Position numbers and translations under genes: made by a program
Shown: positions 9,428-18,642 of the stretch, one piece after another
How the letters are laid out: every line of letters begins with the position of its first letter
Numbering within the stretch: position 1 is the first letter of the stretch
Assembly (NCBI GenBank): GCA_032718475.1
Contig: JAUCBJ010001896.1
Coordinates: 1-34,455, forward strand
DNA from: Nemertoderma westbladi
Lineage: Eukaryota; Xenacoelomorpha; Nemertodermatida; Nemertodermatidae
Reading direction: 5' to 3'
DNA length: 34,455 bases
Notes under the pieces: model-generated
What the model saw: only the letters and a program-made list of their open reading frames with translations
Told to the model about the DNA's origin: nothing
Database searches by the model: none

Positions 9428-9687
9428 TTCCTGTATACCCTCGAAACAGGAAAAGTGCCCCCTGGACTAACAACAAAATTCAGAAGTGCCGAAATGACCT
9501 CTAAGGCACAGAAATAGTCCAGACTCAAACAGACTACAGTAGCCAAGAATGCAGTTAAGGCTGCATCTAGGTCCCTGAACAGGCAGTACTCTGATAATCT
9601 ACAGGAGCTAATAAACCAACAGGTCGATGCCATCAATGATGCTGACGACAGCAGGCAATCATCCCAGGCATGTGGACAACTTCTGTT
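9428..9687 (+). pseudogene. LINE ORF2 N-terminal linker fragment, copy 1
   Basis: Encodes, with frame breaks, the stretch between endonuclease and reverse transcriptase (compare the intact minus-strand copy: YPRNRKRAPWTDNKIQKSRN, AASRSLNRQYSANLQELINQ, DDSRQSSQAW). At aggcatg it jumps directly to the C-terminal part (gtggacaacttctgtt), deleting the catalytic reverse transcriptase core; gcatg is shared by both sides of this joint. The piece ends at 9687 where the BEL/Pao element is inserted; its last five bases, ctgtt (9683-9687), are the target duplication repeated at 17587-17591. Confidence 0.85.
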
Positions 9688-10659
9688 TGTTTCACTGCAT
9701 TCAGTGAAAAAGTGGGGTTTCAAATTATTTCACTGCATTCAGTCAAATTTGTGGGAACTTCCATTTCTGCTTTCAATAATGTTTTCAGTTTTAGCGGTCC
9801 CAATATCAAATAACCCACCCAATTTCAATAACCAGTACAAACAAAGAAGACTGTCGCATTCATTACTTCTTTAATCTACTTGTCAAATTACAGAACTATA
9901 TACATAAACAAAACATACAACCATATCTCGAACTGTCGAAAGTAGTAAAGTTACGTAAAGATTCGAACCAGTTCATATCCCATTTGTACCGGTAATTAAG
10001 ATATATAATCACTATATAAATCAAAAGGAATTATATATACAAGTTCATGGTGTATATACGGCAGTACAGTTTGTATACAGGTATATATAGAGAAACTGGA
10101 TTGGTACCGGTATTATTACTTTTGTACACCAAACATTAATCCAGTACTCTTAATACAAAATATATTAAGACAGCTGAATACAGGTATATATAGAGAAACT
10201 GGATTGGTACCGGTATTATTACTTTTGTACACCAAACATTAATCAGGTACCCTTAATACAAATATATTACCGTCCTATACGACGGTACGTTATTTCATTT
10301 TAGTACAGTATTGTTAGAATGACGGGTTAAGATCAATAATACAACTAAGAATACTCTAAAGTGTATTATTACGGTACTTGTACGGCGGTTATGGTACTGC
10401 AGTAAAGTTACTGCAGTAAGCCGGTAACGGTACAGTGGTTACATAATGGCCCTTGGCCTACTGCCTTAGCCTACATGATGTAGTAACATAATATCGCACC
10501 CATCACCAGTCTGCCAGTCGTAATTATTAATTAACCTATTTCTGTTTCAGTCCAACAAATTAGAATTAAAAGCAATAGGCTCGTTCTTCATGCCCTTCTA
10601 TATACAGACTGCTGAATGCAGACCGCAAATTGAGCCATGGCCTAATACTGAGCGAAACA
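9688..10659 (-). repeat. 3' LTR of the BEL/Pao element
   Basis: 972 bp, identical to 16615-17586 apart from one base seen at 10143. It contains a direct duplication of about 103 bp (units starting at 10075 and 10178, both beginning atacaggtatatatagagaa), which is also in the other LTR and so predates this insertion. Runs such as tactgcagtaaagttactgcagta (imperfect, near 10397-10420) could form secondary structure. I did not find a convincing promoter or polyadenylation signal to mark U3, R and U5. Confidence 0.96.
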
Positions 10660-10669
10660 CCTCCCACCC
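10660..10669 (-). promoter_or_regulatory. Polypurine tract of the BEL/Pao element
   Basis: On the element strand gggtgggagg lies directly against the 3' LTR start (TGTTTCGC). This is the expected place and composition for the plus-strand primer of reverse transcription. Confidence 0.85.
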
Positions 10670-10722
10670 GAGTCTATGCTTTTAAATTTGAAATAGATTT
10701 TAATCTATTCAGAATTCTTTTT

Positions 10723-13700
10723 TCAATAATTTCCAATCAAAGCTTCACTCTTACTTTCATCTAGTTTACTTTCAGTTTCAGTCTGCCCAGCTGGAAGCAA
10801 TAATACAAGAGATCGAACATCACGATTCACCTTTGTATATGCACGACCCTTATAACGATATACAGGTTCCTTAGCAAAGTTCTTGTAACCAATATCTACG
10901 CGCCGGACAATGTCCTTGCTATCTGGATAGACAAATAGCACAATGGCAATACGATAATCACCCTTTAATGTAGTCTCCTTCGGTTGAACTAAAACAACAT
11001 CTCCAACCTGTAGGTTTCTGTAAGTTACATGCCACTTCTTTCGTATAAACAGTGTGGGGTATGTAATTCGTTCCCACTCTTCCCACCACTGCTGGATTGT
11101 TGTTTGTATATACTTGTATCGTTTCCCAACATTCTTTTCAAACTCAGTTGGTCCTACTGCCGATACTACTGTTGCCCTGCCAAGTAACAAATGGTTCGCA
11201 CACAGATAATCCACTTTACTATCGTCTGTTATTTTGGCAGCCAGTGGTCTTTCGTTTACCAAATTGGCCATACTGTAAAGAACTGTCAACCATTCACTAA
11301 ATGAAAATGCTGATTTACCCATAGTAGAATTCAGAGCTTGTTTAACCAGTTTTACAGCAGATTCTGCTGCTCCGTTTGCATGCGGAGCACCTGGAGCATG
11401 GAATTTCCATTCCATTTTATCATCTAAAGATAGCCGTGTTTTTCTTCTTATTTCATCACGATCTAATGATTTGTAGTATTGAGCTAGTTCAGAAGCTGCT
11501 CCACTGAGCTGACTTCCTGGGTCAGAGTAAATTATACTAGGAGAACCCCTTAGAGCTTGAAATCGAGCAAAAGCTACCATAAATGCTTCAGTCCCATAAT
11601 TACATGCAATTTCAACATGGATAGCCTGGGATGCAAGACATGTTAATACAACTCCCCAACCTTTGCCATAACTTCGTTTATTCACTTCCCCTTTCAAAAC
11701 TAAAGGGCCAAATAAATCTAAAGATGTATATTTGAATGGTGGACTTGGGCTTGTACGACAAATAGGTAGCTCAGCCATTACCTGTTGAAGAGACTTTGGT
11801 TTCAATCGCTTACATAATACACAACTGTATACTATACGTTTAACTAGTGTCCTTCCTCGAATTATCCACACAACAGATCTCACTTTAGCCCAGGTACGTT
11901 CCACTCCCCGATGGCCTCGTTGATGAGCAGATCGTACAAGTAGATTTGCTATATAACCACGGGTTAGTATTGGGACACCAACACCAGGTGTAATACTATC
12001 AGTTCCAACACGACCACTTGTTTTCAGTACATTTGTCAATTTATCTTTATAAGCCACTAGGTTGTGTATAGTGGATTTGGGAATTTCATTTTGCTGAGAT
12101 AAGTAAATAATCCATTCAGCTTCTTTAATTTCCATCAGTGTAAGTATCATATACTTGCGACCATTTCCTCCCACCTTGACTGGTGGAGTTAGATTAGGTG
12201 TTGATAGCTTCCCTTGTTTACTTCGCAATTTATTTAGCCACCACTCGCAGCACACTTTAACCGCAGCAACACAATGCGCCAATTTTCTAAACTCACTGAA
12301 TTTTCTTGGGTCAATTGTTTCAATAAAGGAGGTTGAATTAACTTTATAATACATTTTACTGATTTCATTCTCCGTAGTATTTGCAGTTGTTACTTGTGTA
12401 AATGCCTTTCTATGAATTTTCAGAACCTCCAGTTGTCCTTCTGATGAAACATTAGTTTCAATTGGCCAATTTGCTTCTGACTCCAACAGCCACAAAGGTC
12501 CTTGATGAAAGAATGAGTCATTCTGGACATAATCAGACGTAGAACCCCTTGTCACTAGATCAGCTGGATTGTCTTCTCCCTTTACCCATGACCAATCTTT
12601 GGGATCTGATACCGTTTGAATTTCACCAACTCTATTTGCAAAAAATGTCTGATATCCATAACTATCCTTCTTGATTGCACCAAGCACAGTCATTGAATCA
12701 ACAAAGTGATAGAATCGACTATATTGCATTTTTGTACACTTTAAGTGATTTACTCGAAGCCTGGCTGCAAAAACTGCACCACTCATTTCAGTTTTTACTA
12801 CATCTCCTTTGAAATTCAAAGGTGCCAGTTTACCTTTTGCTTCTATAAATCTCACCAAATACTGATCACTTTCGCCACATTGCCATCGTATGTATAACAC
12901 AGCCCCACTAGCTTTCTCTGAACCATCAGAAAATGTTATTAGTATCGGGGATTTCAAATAAATATCAGGTTTCAAGCTCCGTGGAAATCGCAATTGATTA
13001 ACATTAATAAATTGTTCTAGAACATATATCCATTTAGGAACCAACTTCTCATCAATTGGGTCATCCCAACCTGTTATTTTACCTTCTTTGGTTTTACACA
13101 TCTGCCATGTTTCTCTAAATAATATTGCACCTTTCATCTTCACGGGAAGAACAAATCCAGGTGGATCAAACAAACCAGCATATTGACTCAGGAGTATACG
13201 TTTTGTTATCTTTGGTGGTAAGTTTTCTAATACTTCACCAGTTTTGACATTATCATCTTGTCTAACCTTACCAACTTTCTTTCCAAAATTAACAGATGAT
13301 CGTACATACAACTCATCTTTAATTGTATCATAACCCAGACCAAGGGCGCCAGTTTCATCATTTCCTATTGAATGTAATAATTTGACAGTTGAGGTCTCAG
13401 TCTCAAGAGCCTGCCCAGATGTCAACCAATGCTTTATCTTAAAACCACCATAGGTTAATATTTCTGTTGCTTCTTCCTGCAACTTTACAATTTCTGCCAT
13501 TGTATCACGAGAATCCATAATATCATCTACAAATGAACTATTCTTTATCGTATCCACAGTTGTTGGATAGCATCTAAACTTTTCCATACCTGCAGTATTT
13601 GACACAGTCTGCATAGATATCGATGGTGCTGGTTTATCACCCATATTCACTCGTAAACAGACATATATTTCAATTTTATCCTTTTCATTTTCTCTCCATA

Positions 13701-15078
13701 GAAACCGTTTCATATGTATCTCATTATCATCTAGGTAAACAGAATTAAACATCTTCTTTATGTCACCAATAGTAGCAAATACACCTTCTCTAAATCGTTG
13801 AAGTACAAAGGGTAGTGGGTTTAAAACGTCAGGCCCTTTAGCAAGAACAGAATTCAATGATACCCCTTTATATATTTGGCTACTGTTCCATACAAGTCTA
13901 ACTGGTGTTGATTTACTATGTGGGTTTAGGGCAACTTGATGAGAAACATACCAAACTGGTCCATGCCATTGCATCATTTCCTCATCAGAGAGTTTACGTG
14001 CTGCTTTACGATCTACCATATCTTGTATTTGATCACCATATACTTTTTTCCACTCAGGCTGCTTGTTAAGTCTTTTTTCAGTTGATAAAAATACTGCCTT
14101 TACTGCAGGGAGATTATTTGGTAACAGTTTGGGGTCCATCACATATGGGTAGCTACAATCCCAATGTGGATCTTCGGTATGGTTATCACCATTAGGTTTA
14201 AAAGTCAAACCTTTTTCAATTAAAGTTAGTTCTCTCTCTTCTTTTATACTCATTTCTCTACCACCGGCTTGACATCCACCACACCGACAACCACCACAAC
14301 GAGGTATACATGTTGCTCCAATTTGGTCATAACAAAAATGTTTGACCAACTGTTGTATTTCTTTATCAGCAGATGAAGTTGTATGAAATGTGTGAGCAAC
14401 TTCACGATATGCGACCTCACGAGTTGTAAACCCTGCATATGTTGAGCTTTCCAATGCTGAACAACACATATGTTCTGCTAACCTTTCATGGGCACCACCA
14501 ATAGCATAACCATGTATGCCATGATATAATACTAACTCACCAACATTATCCACAGGGTATGGAATACTGGTCGCATTACGTAAAGAGATCATTAATGAAA
14601 TTTTTTCTGGTCGACGTAAATCCCTTTTCGACATATAAGGAAAGAGTTCAGATAAGACATTTGGGTCGGCATGGGTAGAGATAGAAGTAACTTTCTCCAA
14701 TCCATACATCAAATATTCTTTATATTTACCAATTTTTGTCTGGATTTTAACAACATAACGATAAGTATCAATAAAAGTTTCTAAGCCAGCTATCCCATGT
14801 AGATCTAACGTACACTTCTCCCCTTGCAGATTTAATCTTTTTGCTAGTTCAAATGTAATATAATGCGTGTCACTGCATTGATCAAACATCACACCCTCTT
14901 CTGCTCCACCAAATAATTTCACAAATTGTATCATCATAATACAAGGTAATTCCTTTTCTGTGCCATTTTTTGCAAGGGTGGTATGCGTTTGACTTTTTTT
15001 TGGCTGGGGTTTCGGTCTTTGCACAGCTAGTACTGTTTCCCTTTTTGTGAATTCCACTTTGAAAATGCAATAAAACAT
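10723..15078 (-). CDS. pol: BEL/Pao Pol: protease, reverse transcriptase, RNase H, integrase
   Basis: Open for 1,451 codons from a Met at 15078 that is probably not the true start. Residues about 60-75 hold the retropepsin-like motif MFDQCSDTHYI, in which Asp-Gln-Cys-Ser replaces the usual D-S/T-G-S/A. A Cys-rich linker (CGGCRCGGCQAGG, about 265-280) precedes the reverse transcriptase (about 330-600) with catalytic GDIKKMF and SSFVDDIMDS (near 515). RNase H shows ITFSDGSEKASGAVL (near 715) and HFVDSMTVLGAI. Integrase has its HHCC zinc finger (AHQRGHRGVE to CVLCKRL, about 1045-1090), then the D,D,E core: YTSLDLFGPL, IIYSDPGSQL, PHANGAAESAV (about 1115-1240). The C-terminal WEEWERITYPTLF to VGDVVLVQ matches the usual BEL/Pao integrase tail. 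All catalytic motifs other than the odd protease site are intact. The frame equals that of the gag start but differs from the zinc-knuckle segment between them. Confidence 0.95.
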   Translation of the reverse strand: MFYCIFKVEFTKRETVLAVQRPKPQPKKSQTHTTLAKNGTEKELPCIMMIQFVKLFGGAEEGVMFDQCSDTHYITFELAKRLNLQGEKCTLDLHGIAGLETFIDTYRYVVKIQTKIGKYKEYLMYGLEKVTSISTHADPNVLSELFPYMSKRDLRRPEKISLMISLRNATSIPYPVDNVGELVLYHGIHGYAIGGAHERLAEHMCCSALESSTYAGFTTREVAYREVAHTFHTTSSADKEIQQLVKHFCYDQIGATCIPRCGGCRCGGCQAGGREMSIKEERELTLIEKGLTFKPNGDNHTEDPHWDCSYPYVMDPKLLPNNLPAVKAVFLSTEKRLNKQPEWKKVYGDQIQDMVDRKAARKLSDEEMMQWHGPVWYVSHQVALNPHSKSTPVRLVWNSSQIYKGVSLNSVLAKGPDVLNPLPFVLQRFREGVFATIGDIKKMFNSVYLDDNEIHMKRFLWRENEKDKIEIYVCLRVNMGDKPAPSISMQTVSNTAGMEKFRCYPTTVDTIKNSSFVDDIMDSRDTMAEIVKLQEEATEILTYGGFKIKHWLTSGQALETETSTVKLLHSIGNDETGALGLGYDTIKDELYVRSSVNFGKKVGKVRQDDNVKTGEVLENLPPKITKRILLSQYAGLFDPPGFVLPVKMKGAILFRETWQMCKTKEGKITGWDDPIDEKLVPKWIYVLEQFINVNQLRFPRSLKPDIYLKSPILITFSDGSEKASGAVLYIRWQCGESDQYLVRFIEAKGKLAPLNFKGDVVKTEMSGAVFAARLRVNHLKCTKMQYSRFYHFVDSMTVLGAIKKDSYGYQTFFANRVGEIQTVSDPKDWSWVKGEDNPADLVTRGSTSDYVQNDSFFHQGPLWLLESEANWPIETNVSSEGQLEVLKIHRKAFTQVTTANTTENEISKMYYKVNSTSFIETIDPRKFSEFRKLAHCVAAVKVCCEWWLNKLRSKQGKLSTPNLTPPVKVGGNGRKYMILTLMEIKEAEWIIYLSQQNEIPKSTIHNLVAYKDKLTNVLKTSGRVGTDSITPGVGVPILTRGYIANLLVRSAHQRGHRGVERTWAKVRSVVWIIRGRTLVKRIVYSCVLCKRLKPKSLQQVMAELPICRTSPSPPFKYTSLDLFGPLVLKGEVNKRSYGKGWGVVLTCLASQAIHVEIACNYGTEAFMVAFARFQALRGSPSIIYSDPGSQLSGAASELAQYYKSLDRDEIRRKTRLSLDDKMEWKFHAPGAPHANGAAESAVKLVKQALNSTMGKSAFSFSEWLTVLYSMANLVNERPLAAKITDDSKVDYLCANHLLLGRATVVSAVGPTEFEKNVGKRYKYIQTTIQQWWEEWERITYPTLFIRKKWHVTYRNLQVGDVVLVQPKETTLKGDYRIAIVLFVYPDSKDIVRRVDIGYKNFAKEPVYRYKGRAYTKVNRDVRSLVLLLPAGQTETESKLDESKSEALIGNY

Positions 15079-15530
15079 TATGTTTTAGGTCAGAACATTC
15101 CTTACAAATTCTTGCCCAAGATGTATTTGGACAGTTAAATGCTATATGTCCGACTTCCAAACATACCATACATATTCCTTTTGCCAGCACAACACGTACC
15201 CGTGTACTTGGTTTCATTGACATAAATTTATCACACTTCCACAGAACATGTTTAGTTCCAAAACAAACTCGGCATTTTACAGAGTTTCCCATTTCTGAAA
15301 CTGTATAATGTGTCTGAGAAGTTTTCAACGGTGTTGCATTTTGCTTAACATATGACGGCTTCACAACTCCTGCTTTTTGGATGTCAACTATCATATATTC
15401 TGCTCTTATCTTCAAGCTGCGTAGAAATTTCACTAACTTATTAAACCTATGATCTCCAGCAAGATCAGTTTCCTCAGCAATACTTTTAACCCATTCACCA
15501 TAATATGGTTCAGGAAGTTTCCTTTCAATT
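14882..15530 (-). CDS. gag: BEL/Pao Gag C-terminal part with zinc knuckles (out of frame with both neighbours)
   Basis: From about 15529 conserved Gag sequence continues in a frame shifted by -1: a PYYGEWVKSIAEET-like stretch, KFLRSLKIRAEYMI, then three zinc-binding modules (CRVCFGTKHVLWKCDKF; CMVCLEVGHIAFNCPN; CKECSDLKHNVLLHF) near 15080-15275. These Cys/His modules are the nucleic-acid-binding part of Gag in BEL/Pao. The frame ends at 14882, overlapping pol; translation must move +1 somewhere between about 15078 and 14985 to enter the protease. That interval contains A5, G3 and A8 runs. The two changes cancel, so gag start and pol share one frame. Either mutations, sequencing homopolymer errors or recoding could explain it. 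Confidence 0.85.
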
Positions 15531-16590
15531 TTTCTGCAAACTGTCGTATTGTTAATGCATCTTGACCCTCTAAATCAATAATAGCCCGTTCAATTGTTTC
15601 TACAAACTTTACAATTTGATCATTATCACGGGGACTATTTAATGCATCAATTTCATCAACAACAGCACTTATAGTAAATGCTTGCCGTCCAAACTGATTT
15701 TCCAAAACACTAAACATGGCCTCATAATCATCCAATGGTAAGTTGTTCATTAAATATTGATATTGTGTCGGAACAGATTCCCATAGTAGTTGACATACTT
15801 CCGTTTTATTTCTACCAGGAATTACTAAACCCTTAAACCTACGTGACCAATCCATATAGCCCCGGCATGTTCCATTAAACTTTGGTGGTTTAATTCGATC
15901 CATTCGGACAGCACCTGTTGAATGAGATCCACTTTCCAGTGAGGTATCTCTCAAACCAGTTGATGAAAGTGAACCCATACCACTGCCTATAGTTTGGTTT
16001 ACAGCTAAATAGTTGTCAGTTCGTGCTTTCATAGAATAGAAAGTATCATTCACAGTTTCACTCCAAACCATTGCACTATCGAGTTCACTATCATCTAAAT
16101 AAGACATAACAGAGCTATTTAAAGCTTCACAAGCTTCTTTGGAACTTTTCACATCAGACATCAGCCCACTAACAGTTGATATCATACCTTGGCGTTCCTT
16201 AGGTGTGATATCCGTTATTAAACAATGATCTAACCTTTTAGTTAGCATATCAAACTGATGACATTTAATATTCCTTTCTCTCTCCAGTGCTGTCTTCAAT
16301 CCATTTTGCCAAACAAGTTTTGCATTATCATATCGAGCCTTCTCGACATTTAACCACTTTTCTTCACGTTTTTGGTCTGCCGGCTGAAGTGAGCCACCTA
16401 CAATAGAGTCACTCAGCATTTCAACATAAACTTCATGGTTTTCATGGACAAGATCAACTGCAGCATTAACTGCATTCCATGCGGCATTCCATGATTCAAT
16501 GGAGTCCTTTGGTCCCAAAGCATTTAATACAGATAGTTTTCTGGTTAATTTTGCTTTTGCAGCCGTCCTGCTGGACTTGGCTGCTTCCAT
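15433..16590 (-). CDS. gag: BEL/Pao Gag N-terminal part
   Basis: The first ATG downstream of the 5' LTR is at 16590, only 24 nt after the LTR edge; an upstream extension of the frame lies inside the LTR and is not a likely start. The protein is mostly helical, with DRIKPPKFNGTCRGYMDWSR and WESVPTQYQYLMNNLPLDDY, which match the capsid-like domain of BEL/Pao Gag (DUF1759-type). Conserved sequence leaves this frame at the A5 run of the element strand (plus 15529-15533), after IRQFAEK; the remaining 30 or so codons to 15433 are out of register. Gag packages the RNA into virus-like particles. Confidence 0.9.
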   Translation of the reverse strand: MEAAKSSRTAAKAKLTRKLSVLNALGPKDSIESWNAAWNAVNAAVDLVHENHEVYVEMLSDSIVGGSLQPADQKREEKWLNVEKARYDNAKLVWQNGLKTALERERNIKCHQFDMLTKRLDHCLITDITPKERQGMISTVSGLMSDVKSSKEACEALNSSVMSYLDDSELDSAMVWSETVNDTFYSMKARTDNYLAVNQTIGSGMGSLSSTGLRDTSLESGSHSTGAVRMDRIKPPKFNGTCRGYMDWSRRFKGLVIPGRNKTEVCQLLWESVPTQYQYLMNNLPLDDYEAMFSVLENQFGRQAFTISAVVDEIDALNSPRDNDQIVKFVETIERAIIDLEGQDALTIRQFAEKLKGNFLNHIMVNGLKVLLRKLILLEIIGLIS

Positions 16591-16614
16591 ATTTCTGGGT
16601 AGTCTGGTTCGAAT
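16591..16614 (-). promoter_or_regulatory. 24 nt leader of the BEL/Pao element, unclear primer-binding site
   Basis: On the element strand the leader begins ATTCGAACCAGACTACCCAG. A usual primer-binding site begins with TGG (complement of the tRNA CCA end) within a few bases of the LTR; none is here. The reverse complement contains GGTTCGAAT, which resembles a tRNA T-arm, so priming from an internal tRNA position is conceivable but unproven. The word ATTCGAACCAG also occurs inside each LTR in the opposite orientation (9969-9979 area). Confidence 0.35.
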
Positions 16615-17586
16615 TGTTTCACTGCATTCAGTGAAAAAGTGGGGTTTCAAATTATTTCACTGCATTCAGTCAAATTTGTGGGAACTTCCATTTCTGCTTT
16701 CAATAATGTTTTCAGTTTTAGCGGTCCCAATATCAAATAACCCACCCAATTTCAATAACCAGTACAAACAAAGAAGACTGTCGCATTCATTACTTCTTTA
16801 ATCTACTTGTCAAATTACAGAACTATATACATAAACAAAACATACAACCATATCTCGAACTGTCGAAAGTAGTAAAGTTACGTAAAGATTCGAACCAGTT
16901 CATATCCCATTTGTACCGGTAATTAAGATATATAATCACTATATAAATCAAAAGGAATTATATATACAAGTTCATGGTGTATATACGGCAGTACAGTTTG
17001 TATACAGGTATATATAGAGAAACTGGATTGGTACCGGTATTATTACTTTTGTACACCAAACATTAATCCGGTACTCTTAATACAAAATATATTAAGACAG
17101 CTGAATACAGGTATATATAGAGAAACTGGATTGGTACCGGTATTATTACTTTTGTACACCAAACATTAATCAGGTACCCTTAATACAAATATATTACCGT
17201 CCTATACGACGGTACGTTATTTCATTTTAGTACAGTATTGTTAGAATGACGGGTTAAGATCAATAATACAACTAAGAATACTCTAAAGTGTATTATTACG
17301 GTACTTGTACGGCGGTTATGGTACTGCAGTAAAGTTACTGCAGTAAGCCGGTAACGGTACAGTGGTTACATAATGGCCCTTGGCCTACTGCCTTAGCCTA
17401 CATGATGTAGTAACATAATATCGCACCCATCACCAGTCTGCCAGTCGTAATTATTAATTAACCTATTTCTGTTTCAGTCCAACAAATTAGAATTAAAAGC
17501 AATAGGCTCGTTCTTCATGCCCTTCTATATACAGACTGCTGAATGCAGACCGCAAATTGAGCCATGGCCTAATACTGAGCGAAACA
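16615..17586 (-). repeat. 5' LTR of the BEL/Pao element
   Basis: 972 bp, TG...CA termini, same internal duplication of about 103 bp as the 3' LTR. Followed on its outer side by the target duplication ctgtt (17587-17591). Presumed to hold the promoter for leftward transcription of gag-pol; no core promoter element was pinned down. Confidence 0.96.
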
Positions 17587-17591
17587 CTGTT

Positions 17592-17828
17592 ACCTGGGAT
17601 CATGGATCCGGAAGTCAGGTGAGGACCTTCGAATATGTAAGGGAAAGGCATGGGCAGCCTTGAATAGACTTTCCAGGATTTGGAAGTCACTGATAATTAA
17701 TCGGAAACTTAAGGTCCTATTATTTAGAGCAGCAGTAGTTCCAGTACTCCTCTACGGGAGTCCATGCTGGCCTCTAACTGCTGAGGACACCAAATCTCTG
17801 GATGGCACATTCACAAGAATGCTACGCC
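17592..17828 (+). pseudogene. LINE C-terminal fragment completing unit 1
   Basis: Picks up the LINE exactly where the BEL/Pao element interrupted it (acctgggatcatggatccgg) and encodes DLRIRKGKAWAALNRLSRIW, LLFRAAVVPVLLYGSPCW and TAEDTKSLDGTFTRMLRR, the thumb-like region after the reverse transcriptase catalytic core. It ends at atgctacgcc, where unit 2 starts with gaaaactgcg instead of the expected ggttcattgtg, so this is the duplication joint. Position 17775 area reads PLTAED where other copies read ALTAED. Confidence 0.9.
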
Positions 17829-18081
17829 GAAAACTGCGTATTCCCGGCTGTGTCGAAAATTGTATAACAGGGAGATAAACAGGGGGAACAAAAATAGTTT
17901 TTCCAACACATCGTCACACCCATTCCTACACCCTCCTTCACATATACTACCTTCGGATCCACCAATCAACCGAACACAGCAGATGGTAGTGGCAATGGTG
18001 GAATTAATTGGTCTATTGATTAATCCAACTGCATATGCAGCATTGGAGAAAATAGACCAAATCTCTAACCGCATCATCCGT

Positions 18082-18431
18082 TGACACTTCTCATGTTCTG
18101 GAAGACTGGCTAAGAAGTTTCCTAAGGTGGTTCTGATTGTGTGCTGCTCTCCAACTAGTGTTGCCACTGTAGAGAGGGTGGACAATTTCTACCACAATCT
18201 ACAAGCAGCTACTGATGGAGTGGATCAACATGCATTCTTAACATTCCTGGGAGACTTTAATGCAAGTCTGCATCAATCACCTACATCGCCCTGGGTCTAT
18301 AGCAATAGTGTTAACCGAAATTCCATCCATCTTCAGGATTTTATCTCTGGAAATGGATTGATTTCGGCTGGAACCCAGTTCAAGAAGCGAACTGGAAAGC
18401 TATGGACTCATAGTGGACCTAGTGGTAACAA
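18082..18431 (+). pseudogene. LINE AP-endonuclease domain fragment, copy 2
   Basis: Near-identical to 8338-8691, including FLTFLGDFNASL and GNGLISAGTQFKKRT, and joined at the same acaaacagcag to the SGNH tail. One visible residue difference: VCCSPTS here against VCYSPTS in copy 1. N-terminal third and C-terminal SDH motif are missing, so it is inactive. The region just before it (17860-18081) can be read as MVVAMVELIGLLINPTAYAA, which I do not recognise. Confidence 0.85.
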
Positions 18432-18613
18432 ACAGCAGGGTGGTGGCGTGGCTGAGGTAATACGAATATGGCCGCATCATAGCCATGAAAGGTGCTCTAT
18501 GCCATCGGCTGCAGGGAGGAGCCTTGCTTCACTCTGATGGCATAGACCTTAGTGATGTTGGACAGTGCAAGTTGTATTGCACTATCCAGCATGCTCTACC
18601 TGCTGTGGTATAG
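18432..18613 (+). pseudogene. SGNH-hydrolase-like gene, 3' part, copy 2
   Basis: Same segment as 8692-8873 with gggaggagccttgc (in frame), giving ALCHRLQGGALLHSDGIDLS and ending in a TAG at 18611-18613. The block V histidine is Asp, as in copy 1, and an in-frame stop follows MVAWLR. Shared changes in copies 1 and 2 agree with their origin by tandem duplication after the joining event. Confidence 0.65.
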
Positions 18614-18642
18614 CGCCCACATTAAGTCCTAACAACCCAAAC

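Larger units (their letters stand above)
8081..9687 (+). repeat. Tandem duplication unit 1 (left part; continues at 17592-17828)
   Basis: This block is nearly identical to 17829-19443. Without the BEL/Pao insertion, unit 1 is 8081-9687 joined to 17592-17828 (about 1,844 bp), directly followed by unit 2 (17829-19680, about 1,851 bp). Both units have the same order: unknown leader, LINE endonuclease piece, SGNH gene tail with two hairpins, unknown block, 27 bp minisatellite, LINE reverse-transcriptase N-terminal piece, LINE C-terminal piece. Differences are scattered substitutions, a 3 bp indel near 8090, a deletion of about 40 bp in unit 2 (near 19322) and minisatellite copy number (two against four). 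Confidence 0.9.
9688..17586 (-). mobile_element. Young, nearly full BEL/Pao LTR retrotransposon (7,899 bp)
   Basis: Complete element read from right to left: 5' LTR 16615-17586, gag from ATG 16590, pol to 10723, polypurine tract 10660-10669, 3' LTR 9688-10659. Both LTRs are 972 bp, start TG and end CA in either reading, and show a single difference that I could find (10143 A versus 17070 G). The 5 bp target duplication ctgtt flanks it (9683-9687, 17587-17591). The undisturbed target (acttctgttacctggg) survives in unit 2 at about 19434-19449, giving an internal empty-site control. Domain order gag, zinc knuckles, protease, reverse transcriptase, RNase H, integrase is typical of BEL/Pao. Two frame changes interrupt the coding region, see the gag and pol entries. 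Confidence 0.97.

Noticed and set aside
9046-9723. Minus-strand 225-codon open frame (and its twin at 18786-19541)
   Set aside because: It runs antisense across the minisatellite and LINE pieces; repeated CFSTINQLY peptides are the 27 bp repeat. No protein family visible.
15500-15533. Classical -1 slippery heptamer in gag
   Set aside because: The codons GAA AAA TTG do not fit X XXY YYZ, and no strong downstream stem or pseudoknot was evident by eye.
16591-16650. Gag start inside the LTR (20 extra residues upstream of Met 16590)
   Set aside because: The extension has no ATG and lies in LTR sequence; the ATG at 16590 is the simpler start.
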